A DNA stretch of 64,000 nt from Paraphoma chrysanthemicola (Eukaryota > Ascomycota > Dothideomycetes > Pleosporales > Phaeosphaeriaceae). The stretch is taken from positions 2,604,001 through 2,668,000 of the forward strand of contig JAGMWG010000002.1 in assembly GCA_020744225.1 (NCBI GenBank), in the 5' to 3' direction. Numbering within the stretch: the stretch's first letter is position 1; every line of letters begins with the position of its first letter. The notes under the pieces are model-generated. The model had not been told where the DNA came from. It worked only from the letters and a program-made list of their open reading frames with translations, and made no database searches. Position numbers and translations under genes: made by a program. Below, one piece after another: positions 56,398 to 64,000 of this stretch.

Positions 56398-57518
56398 CGC
56401 TGGTGCCCTCGCAGTGCTCACCCAATGGATATCTATATCTCTTGTTACATCTTTTTTGAAATAGTGTGTATTCGACAGGGAGGTATCTTAATATTAAAGT
56501 CGTCGTTATATTTTTGTTTATTTTCTATTAAACGTATTAGCGCTTAAGACATTTGTGCGACTGCGAGCTATTAACGATAGAATCTACTCTTACCATACTT
56601 AGTTGTAACCTTATCTAAAGGCAATGTACTATTTTAGTAATTATCTCTAGATAATAGAGCCTAAGGTGCTAGCTTCCTCTTATAAACTCTAAATAGTAGT
56701 AGCGCTAGAACTACTTACCTCTAGCAATACTTGAGGTATGTTTTAATTCGAAGAGTCACGCTTAACACGTAACAATATTCAAAAGAAGCTGTACGAAAAC
56801 GACTGATTAGACTACACAAGATATTCAAGATTTAGAGCTTCTATAAGCACTTTACTAGTAAGGCTTCAATAACATGTAAGATCTTTTCGTGATTTACAAA
56901 ATCTAGGTAGCACCTACTGGGACATGCTGTATCTCGGTAAATTCGGGAGAAGTGCAGATAGCAGAGCATCTTATGGTCTGTGCTTTATTGACTTAAGCTG
57001 AGGTTGCATGTGAGTGCATGCAACAAATACGAGAAAAGCAATTTTTGCTCCTAGCGCTCGGACGCTATAGGTACGACTCAGGTCTGAGATCTTCCTTAAT
57101 CATGAACAGTTTGAATGCTGAAAAACATGACAGCCTCAATTTGAACTGAGCATTGCAGGGGACTTTTTTCCATATGTAGTTTTTCTGAAATGGAGAGCGG
57201 TTTGTACGTTCCACTTCTTCGTCTGGATTGAATCTCAAGGGAATGAGATGCCCTCGTCAGAGGCCCCACGGGCCCAGCTAATTCATGAAGGGGTGAGCTT
57301 GGGCCTGGAGGATGTACAAGGATGACCAGTATGACTAAGCTCGGACCCAGCGCCCAGGTCAGGCGTTGAAGCAGTCCTAAGATTGGGCCAGTGCAGGGCA
57401 TGAGAGTGGACGAGTTTACGCTCGCATTTGTTGTCCGCATGTCGCGTGTTTGCTGGATTGATGTCACCGCTTCTCAATTCACAGATCCTACTGAACTACC
57501 AGCCTGTTGTCTTGAGTC
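56398..57518. other. TpA-rich spacer, possible RIP-degraded DNA
   Basis: 56.44-56.93 kb is strikingly rich in A/T and TA steps (TATAAACTCTAAATAGTAG and similar) and has no coding frame above about 60 codons. The remainder to 57.5 kb is more ordinary but also without a recognisable gene. The composition fits a mutated repeat relic; no terminal repeats are visible. Confidence 0.45.
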
Positions 57519-58210
57519 ATGCAGTTCCACCTTTATTGCATCAAAATTATTGGCCAGATTGAGTACCTTCTTTCCGAGCCAATGCAGCGCAATGGAGGCC
57601 AGATACGATCGACTCGTGTGGAAATCGATTGCCAAAAAGCACTCCATGCGCTAGAGTCACTGGCCAACAAAGGGAAAGCGGGTATGTTGCATTCCCGAGG
57701 TATGCATTTCGATTATCGAACGAGGGTTTGGTCTTATCTCACATAACATGCAGAAGAAATGGAGGTCAAACGGAGACTTATCACCATAAAACCGAATGAG
57801 ATGCTCCAAGATGGGTACCATCAGCTAACATCTCACACCCTCAAGCACGTCGAGAGCCTTAGGCGAGCACGATTGCAAGCCAACGCTATCGATCTCCAAG
57901 AGTCTTTCAGCGACGCATGTGAAGCTTACTATATCATCCTAGATAATTGGCTGAAGTGTGTCGATAGTTTTGTCATCTGCAATGTGTGACTAGCTTCTTT
58001 GGCGACAAGCAGTCTTATGCAGAGCATCTTGCAGATCTTCCAGACCAGATCAAGCGACCAACAAGGCGTCTTTTGCTTGATACAGGTCTAATGACAGCTC
58101 AATGGCGATGCGACCCAGATACATCACGGTCGATGCCTTTTCTCGGGATCTCGCACGAGTCATTCTCAACATATCGCACTAGCCAAACTCGATGGCTCCC
58201 AGCGAACTAG
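57519..58210 (+). pseudogene. Broken relative of the upstream orphan gene
   Basis: A first exon 57519-57681 (MQFHLYCIKIIGQIEYLLS...) splices in phase to 57754 (donor GTATGT, acceptor ACATAACATGCAG). The second exon reads EEMEVKRRLITIKPNEML, then LQESFSDACEAYYIILDNWL and KCVDSFVICNV before a TGA at 57987. In another frame from 57986 the sequence continues TSFFGDKQSYAEHLADLPDQ, then KRPTRRLLLDTGLMTAQW. Together these match the order and key residues of the upstream protein's C-terminal domain: L-ES-A-Y-L-W-C-F, then F-G-HL-L-RR-LD-W. A frameshift at about 57985 therefore breaks an otherwise spliced gene copy. The two-exon product alone (132 residues) could still be made. Confidence 0.45.
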
Positions 58211-58975
58211 AGGAGATCTTGAATGGCTTTAACGCCCGCCTCCTGTACCGGTTCAATTGACTAACGACGCTCACCAGGCGTTCCAAATACCAAATCTTCG
58301 CCTCCAAATCTTCACACGACTAGTCTCATGTAGCCTCACCTAATTATCTACGCCCAGAAAGAGTGTTGCAAACCATGCTGAGAATAACGAGACCGCGGTC
58401 ACATGTAGGATGTATGCTGGCAACGTTCAGAACTTATATCGGAAGCGCGCGCACGAACGGTCGCAGTACCTGGTGTTTTTATGTATAGCTTCGTTTGCGG
58501 GCTGATCAACGTCTAATCCCCACGACTCCACTGCTCAATAGAGACACGCATGTATTTCTCAGCTAGTGTCAGTTTGTTGTTGCACATTACGTTCGGCTAT
58601 TGCCGATGTTTAAAATGACCGTGTTGTCGGTGGTTGAGTGTGACTCACGAGGCGTACCACCCTGCCTGAGATAAGCCGCCCTTTTCTTGAGTCAGAACAC
58701 GGACCTTGGCCGCAATGCATTTTGAGTGTTATGTATATGGCTGCTAAAACATTAAGGCTGCGCTGCCCGACATATTGTTTTCTCTCTTGCACAGCACACG
58801 GCCCAAAATACGTCTCAATACGTTGTCGAACATACCTGAGCACTGCGCATCCTAACACACGACAAGTCTGGGGTATCGCGTTGCATCATCGGGGGCAATT
58901 CTTGTTGGACCACGCGACCGCAATACTACTATCTCACCAGCGTCGATCTCCAACCAAGTCCGCTACAGAATCTCG
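58211..58975. other. Intergenic upstream of the P1 gene
   Basis: No gene is recognised; the last few hundred bases are the presumed P1 promoter and 5' UTR. Confidence 0.4.
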
Positions 58976-59329
58976 ATGTCTACCAACAAGGCTGAACAAG
59001 CTGTTGCCTTCGCCGCCTTGATCCTAGCTGACGATTCCATCGCAATCACGCCCGAGAAGCTTCAAGCGCTCCTCAAGGCAGCCGCAGTTGAGGACGTTGA
59101 ACCTATCTGGACCACACTCTTCGCGAAAGCACTTGAGGGCAAGGACGTCAAGGACATTCTCACAAAGGTCGCAGCCTCCGGGCCTGCGGTCGGTGGGGCG
59201 CCTGCTCAAAAGCCGAATGAGAAGGACGAATCCGTCGCTGATGGCGACATGGGCAAAGATGGGTCGGCTGATGGTGGAGCGGACGATGACGACGATGATA
59301 GCGATATTGGAATGTCTCTCTTTGACTAA
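58976..59329 (+). CDS. 60S acidic ribosomal protein P1, divergent
   Basis: Stalk protein of the large ribosomal subunit, which recruits translation GTPases. Intronless, 117 residues. The N-terminal dimerisation domain is typical: [35 protein letters not shown], and [18 protein letters not shown]. The hinge, usually Ala/Gly-rich, is replaced by a polar stretch ([16 protein letters not shown]). The acidic C-terminal peptide [15 protein letters not shown] keeps the final S-L-F-D but differs from the canonical SDDDMGFGLFD. The divergence and lack of introns suggest either a lineage-specific form or a second P1 paralogue, perhaps retroposed. Confidence 0.85.
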   Translation: MSTNKAEQAVAFAALILADDSIAITPEKLQALLKAAAVEDVEPIWTTLFAKALEGKDVKDILTKVAASGPAVGGAPAQKPNEKDESVADGDMGKDGSADGGADDDDDDSDIGMSLFD

Positions 59330-59686
59330 TGTAGCTGACAAAGGAGCGGTTCATTCTCAAGAGGCTGGGGATGAGAGCGGTGGAGACTCTGGCATTGTGG
59401 TCGTGCTTTTGGGAGTTTTGAGATCTTACGATAGTTGCCAGGCTAACAAGAAGAGTTTTCTTCCAGCACAGGACCATTGCAAGCCTTACGCGTGAAAACT
59501 TCATTGATCGACGGATGATGTTTCCTCACTCTAACAAACAGATGAATCACGTGTCCATAGCCTGCAGCGGTTGGAATGGCGCTTCGTGCATATCGAGGCA
59601 AGAATTGTTTGTTCAAAGGTAACGATTGTGCACGAGCGATTAACTAGTGTCTATGGTGGGAGATCGTTCAACATGACGAACGAAAA

Positions 59687-60167
59687 ATGACATTTTCTAT
59701 TGCTATAAAGAAATATTATGAACAGATACAAACGGAACGGTTCACAGCTGCGCTGAGGTCCACTGCCAACTTTTCTGACCACTGGAAAATGATTCCTCGA
59801 CTTAGTCATCAGCTGATCGAGGCGTATAGGAAAAGCTCACCAGTCTCGAAACTGTTATCAAGTCTTGAAGTCGTTCAGTCTTCTAAGACACTCAGAGTTT
59901 TGTTTCATTCATGCGGAATTTTCGGCTTTACAACAACAGTGCTCTGATCTCTCGGAATTGACTATACCGACGTGTCCCATCGTAATCGATTGCGGTCTGT
60001 TACTTGCAGATGAGCCCGAGGTGGAGGTGCCTTTGTGCGTCGCGAACAAGGTTGCGTACTATGTGCCTGACAACACATACATCTTTTCCAAGGGAAAGCG
60101 AGAGCACTCACACTATTGGAAGCCACATGCGAACACTTGGCCGGAATTTCGATCTACTTCTAGGTAG
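59687..60167 (+). pseudogene. Possible broken or spliced orphan ORF
   Basis: One frame from the ATG at 59687 reads KKYYEQIQTERFTAALRSTA through LSHQLIEAYRKSSPV. Near 59865 the coding look moves to another frame: PTCPIVIDCGLLLADEPEVE, then CVANKVAYYVPDNTYIFSKG, ending at a TAG at 60165 next to GTAGGC. I found no good intron joining them. It is either a frameshifted gene or two exons with signals I could not see. Family not recognised. Confidence 0.3.
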
Positions 60168-60810
60168 GCAACATGTGTTCGGGATGTGGGGGCAAATCAC
60201 CCTCCTACTCCCGGGGCCAAACTCACCACTAACACGTGCCTTGTCACGGCCACATGGACGATCCAAACACCACACCATACCAGATAAAATACGTGCACTC
60301 AGTCTATCCACGGTAGATGTAAAGGTCCAATGCCTGCATTTCATGCTTGCCTCTTGTTTCAGCTCGCAATTGCAAGTGAAATGTCATTTTCGTCAAGAAC
60401 ATCTACTGGGGACTAGAAACTTCTCCATGCTTTCCCCTGACGCGGAGTGCAGCAAGCCTTGTCCAACCCCGGATTACTGACAGGGATTATGGCTATTTAC
60501 CCCGCAATCTCTACACATTCACCCGGTATTCAATACACCGAAAGTCGAAGAAAGTTGGAGATGCGCACTGGGATCTGGAATGTCTCACTCGTAGATGCAC
60601 GCGGGAGGAAGGATGAGTCTGGTCTTCCAATGACACCTGTGACTAAGAGAGAATAGCGTAACAACAACACGGTAATAATCATCGTGATTCGGGACGTGCT
60701 TGATGCACTAGATCGGCTCCACACCCAGAAGTCATTGCTCCACCTGACAACCTCAGGCCCCTCCACTGGAGGCTTGACGCAAGGAGAGACTGTGCACGTA
60801 AGATGCAGTA

Positions 60811-60816
60811 TATAAA
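60811..60816 (+). promoter_or_regulatory. TATA box of the GH5 glucanase gene
   Basis: TATAAA within GTATATAAAGC, 66 bp before the ATG, followed by a C/T- and A-rich leader (CTTCTCATCTTCAAAAACTC). It is the clearest core promoter in the window and fits an inducible secreted enzyme. Confidence 0.65.
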
Positions 60817-60876
60817 GCTGAAGATATTTTCTCCTCACTTCTCATCTTCAAAAACTCCAAACAATAGCATTCCATC

Positions 60877-62123
60877 ATGCGCCCCAGCCTCGTTTTTGCC
60901 ACCACTGTCATTGGCTTTGCGTCAGGTGCCTTCTCTACTGTAGTGGCACCACGACAATCCGACTATATCAACTGGAAAACGTTGAAGGCTAATGGCGTCA
61001 ACCTTGGCGGCTGGCTCTTGCAAGAAGCTTTCATCGATTCGGCTTGGTGGAGCACGAATTGCGGCTCTGCACCGGATGAGGCGACCTGTTGTGTGAATCT
61101 TGGTAAACAGTGTGGTCCTGTTCTTGAACGCAGATATGCCACTTATATTACTCCGAGAGATATCGATAAGCTGGCCTCAGCTGGAATCAACGTACTTCGA
61201 ATCCCCACAACGTTTGCGGCTTGGGTGAAGGTACCAGAAAGTGGCTACTACACTGGAAACCAGCCCTCATTCCTCAAAAACATCGCCACATACGCCATTG
61301 AGAGATATGGCATGCATATTATCCTGGATATTCATTCCCTTCCCGGCGGCCTTAATGGTATGGGCCTTGGTGGTGGTGAGGGGAAGTTTGGCTGGTTCAA
61401 CAATCAGACGAACCTCGATTACTCCCTGAAAGCTGTAGAGGCAGCGCTCCAGTTCATCCAGAAATCTGGAAGCCCACAGTCATACACATTCGAGCCCATC
61501 AACGAACCCGTCGACAACCGCGACATTACGGCATTCGGCACCCCGGCTGCTCTGAGCGATAGTGGCGTAGCCTGGGTCCAGAAGTATTTCGACGCAGTCA
61601 TTGTCAAAGCAAAAGGTGTGAATGCAAAGATTCCAGTCATGCTTCAAGGCAGTTTCAAAGGCGAGGCCTTCTGGTCGTCTCGATTCCCCGTAGGGAGCAA
61701 TCTCGTCTTTGACGAGCACATCTACTATTTTGCTGGGCGCCCAACGGATTCGGACACTGTGGCCACCGATATTTGTTCTGATGCAAAAGCTGCCCCAGGA
61801 GACGGCAAGTTCCCAGTGTTTGTGGGAGAATGGTCTATGCAGACCGTGAGTGGTAAGTGACTTTCCAGTGACCAGAATCAAACATATACTGACTATTTGT
61901 GCGCGCCTGCATAGACAACAAATTCGCGAACCGAGCAAAGAACCTAAACACAGGACTGTACGCTTTTGCGAAGTACACCAGAGGCAGTGCTTATTGGACA
62001 GTGAAATGCACCGGGACTGCGCCGGTGGACGGACAGGGTGTCCAGGGCGATTACTGGAATTATATGACTTTCATTGACTTGGGTGTCATTAAGCCTAGTC
62101 AAGGACAACAGTATTGCTCCTGA
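60877..62123 (+). CDS. Secreted glucan 1,3-beta-glucosidase, GH5 (exo-beta-1,3-glucanase)
   Basis: Secreted glycoside hydrolase of clan A acting on beta-1,3-glucan, for wall remodelling or glucan use. Two exons, join(60877..61852,61915..62123), 394 residues; donor GTAAGT, acceptor GCCTGCATAG, phase 1, intron 62 nt. A signal peptide covers about residues 1-18 (MRPSLVFATTVIGFASGA). Family marks: GVNLGGWLLQEAFID, INVLRIPTTFAAWV, YGMHIILDIHSLPGG, the acid/base glutamate in FEPINEP (about E210), HIYYF, and the nucleophile in VFVGEWS (about E318). Exon 2 carries RGSAYWTVKCTG and ends QQYCS. Several cysteines (CGSAPDEATCC, CG) suggest disulphides. It resembles yeast EXG1-type enzymes (GH5 subfamily 9). 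Confidence 0.92.
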
Positions 62124-62465
62124 GGAAGATAACAATTGAGTTTGTGTCAGGTGTCTTATAGCATGTGAACCAACAGTGTGAAGACATGCTACGCATCGAT
62201 TCTGTTGTTGAATGTCTTCCCTCTTGTGCAGAACCACGCATTCTGGTGACAATCGCACGTGCACTATTCGTTTAAATGTAAAGTCTGCGGAGATTGCGTC
62301 CTGATGTCTACCATTCTGCTGGGATGAATGGATGATGCGCTCCTGTGGTTGCTTCCTTCCTTAAAAGCTTCTAAACTCTCTGAAAGCAAATCACAAGAGC
62401 CTAAGGAGGTAGTAACGGTGCAATAACGTGGTGAGGCCGCCATCGTTGTCAATTTCACGTGAAAC

Positions 62466-63054
62466 TCAGATCACAATTAAATGCCGGCCCACGTAAGGCT
62501 GCCAGTTCACTTTGCCTTTAGCCCACGGAATCATCCATTCTTCCGGGTAGCATGAACCCTCAACGGCCCAATGATTCGACGAAATAACGCTTAGAGTGAT
62601 AGGATGTAATGTCACATGTAGCACGTACATATCGTCTCCTTCTTTGATATCGCGTCCGCATGCGAGACGTCCATCGTTTGTGTACCAAATATCACTGCCA
62701 CAGAATGTGTCCCGCATGTCTGGGGTAAGTACGAGCTCATTCGAAACTACAGTGGGCGCTAAGTTATGCAATGCATAGCTTCTGTACGTAGAGCAGCCCG
62801 TAACTTCTCAGCGGTAGGCTCATGGAGAGTCGGACCTTGTTCGTATACCTGACCTCATTATCTTTTGCGCTTTGGAGCATGTGTGAAAAGCTCTCAACGG
62901 CACTGACAGAACTTTTGGGACCTATCTTCAAGCCAAATACGTCTATGACCCTGCCCCACGCGTGCATAATATTGTCGTCAAAGCGACCTGACGATGGATA
63001 GATGGTGTAGTTGAGGGCTGCTGACCCGTGGCGGCCGTTCGGTCGGAGGAGCAT
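62466..63054 (-). pseudogene. Unrecognised gene remnant with one frame change
   Basis: From the ATG at 63054 the minus strand reads RHGSAALNYTIYPSSGRF, then NIMHAWGRVIDVFGLKIG and NEVRYTNKVRLSMSLPL, to a stop at 62764. The next frame continues almost without overlap as LHNLAPTVVSNELVLTPDMR, then CGSDIWYTNDGRLACGRD and WAVEGSCYPEEWMIPW, to a stop at 62466. Both halves look coding and the change occurs near 62770-62790. I could not place a phase-matched intron there, so a single frameshift is the simplest reading. Family unknown. Confidence 0.4.
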
Positions 63055-63700
63055 AGCACTACACAGTAATTTTGTGAAGCCAGGAACCCAACTTCGTAGT
63101 GCTCAGTGGGAGTGGTGATGATGAAACCCTCTTCACGGAAGTTAGGCTAGTATATTCAGACTGTGTGTGTCTTTAATGACCGACTTGGCCGTTCCTATCC
63201 GGGCTTGCTGAAGATTACATTGATAGCCAGGTTGCAGTCTGAAGTCTCGAGAGTTCAGCCCGAAAAGAGATCGGGATTATCATGAATAGGAAGCGGCGAG
63301 TAATGATAGCGTTGTTGCTGATGTCCTTGTCGTGATTTTCAACCCGATGCTAGGCAGACGACAGTCTATACCGCTACTCCCACGCTTTTGAGGATCATTT
63401 AAAACGATCGAGAGTTCGTCTTTGAGCTGTTCTCACAGGCTGTACTGTCATACGGAGAGAGCTCGTGTAATGGGCCAAAGCTAGCCGTAGATGTCTGGTC
63501 AAGTGGAGTAGAGTGCTTGGTTGTACGCGCGACGTCTGAGGGACTATTAAGAATTCGCTTTTCTCGATTGAGTCATCGCTATGGAGATATCTTGGCGCAG
63601 GGTACGCTGTAACATTCATGTATGTTATTTGGGTGGGGTCGCGAGACGTGCAGACTGAGAGGTAAGGTGACTACCGTGAGGCCGAAGTGGGGTGGACGCA
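63055..63700. other. Intergenic
   Basis: No coding or structural signal is recognised. Confidence 0.4.
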
Positions 63701-64000
63701 ATGCTGCTTAGCTCCAAACATCGTTCGCTCGGCGAAGAGCCAATGCAGCAGACAACATTGGAGGACTCATTACTGCTTCTTGACACAAAGGCTGCCGAAG
63801 ATGACCCGAAAGAGCATGAGAAGCGCGGAGAGCAAAGGGCGAGTGCGAGACCGACGGAAGCGCTAAAAAGGGCACCGCCATCAAACTTCACCGCTCCTGA
63901 TTTTAGCGCCTCAGTGCAACACCCGACGCCCTGGATTTGGAGTTCAGCCTTGTCGAATGGTCGGCGTACAATCACTTGCTCAGCAGCATTCTGTTTGGTC
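63701..64000 (+). CDS. Start of an unrecognised gene running off the window
   Basis: An ATG at 63701 opens 100 codons with no stop to the window edge. The residues look like protein: SLGEEPMQQTTLEDSLLLLD, KAAEDDPKEHEKRGEQ, and TEALKRAPPSNFTAPDF. The competing 116-codon frame on the minus strand lacks an ATG and is Ser/Cys-rich, typical of an antisense shadow. The last 20-30 codons may already be intron. Confidence 0.4.
   Translation, partial: MLLSSKHRSLGEEPMQQTTLEDSLLLLDTKAAEDDPKEHEKRGEQRASARPTEALKRAPPSNFTAPDFSASVQHPTPWIWSSALSNGRRTITCSAAFCLV

Noticed and set aside
63625..63975. 116-codon minus-strand ORF at the window end
   Set aside because: Starts at GTG with no ATG, and Ser/Cys-rich composition fits a shadow of the plus-strand frame.
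1..64000. tRNA, rRNA, CRISPR arrays, terminal-repeat transposons, secondary-metabolite cluster
   Set aside because: No B-box-like tRNA motif pairs, repeat-spacer arrays, transposase or reverse-transcriptase frames were seen. The MFS and oxygenase genes are 14 kb apart among housekeeping genes, so no biosynthetic cluster is supported.

Overview
The window is nuclear DNA from a filamentous ascomycete fungus. The genes carry short introns (about 45-140 nt) with GTAAGT/GTATGT/GTACGT donors, CTAAC/CTGAC-like branch points and CAG/TAG acceptors. The gene set is Pezizomycotina-like: fungal NOT4, a fused NUP98-NUP96 precursor, an IBTK-like protein, a HET-domain protein and a Clr5-TPR protein. Gene style and the TpA-rich patches suggest Dothideomycetes, perhaps Pleosporales, but the order is an inference. 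There are no operons, CRISPR arrays, rRNA genes or tRNA genes that I could recognise.

Layout, left part (1-46.8 kb), mostly conserved single-copy genes: the 3' part of NOT4 (CCR4-NOT ubiquitin ligase) and a long downstream coding block; a broken ankyrin gene; an MCT-like MFS transporter; a P1B copper-type ATPase; RAD4/XPC; BCKDH E1-alpha and COQ5, sharing a 210-bp divergent promoter; a GMPPA-like sugar nucleotidyltransferase; a 2OG-Fe(II) oxygenase; ATG13; an IBTK-like ankyrin/RCC1/BTB protein; NUP98-NUP96; centrin (CDC31); the 51-kDa complex I subunit; and an unrecognised nuclear-looking protein. Three of these (BCKDH E1-alpha, COQ5 and complex I 51 kDa) are mitochondrial.

Right part (47-64 kb), accessory in character: a Clr5-TPR protein with near-regular 126-bp TPR units, a C2H2 zinc-finger protein, a HET-domain protein, an orphan gene followed by a decayed probable relative, TpA-rich spacers, a divergent ribosomal P1 protein, a secreted GH5 exo-beta-1,3-glucanase, and several broken or orphan ORFs. 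It looks like a self/non-self and lineage-specific block beside a conserved syntenic block.

Where possible I rebuilt exon-intron structures by eye, requiring GT...AG borders and matching phase. Several long open frames hide introns, including two that are multiples of three and free of stops (MFS transporter, 51 nt; NUP98-96, 57 nt) and so are easily missed. I did not find a convincing undescribed multi-gene system. The best leads are the alternative 3' architecture of NOT4, the 30-nt microexon of NUP98-96, the orphan duplicate pair at 54.5-58.2 kb, and the Clr5-TPR / C2H2 / HET neighbourhood.
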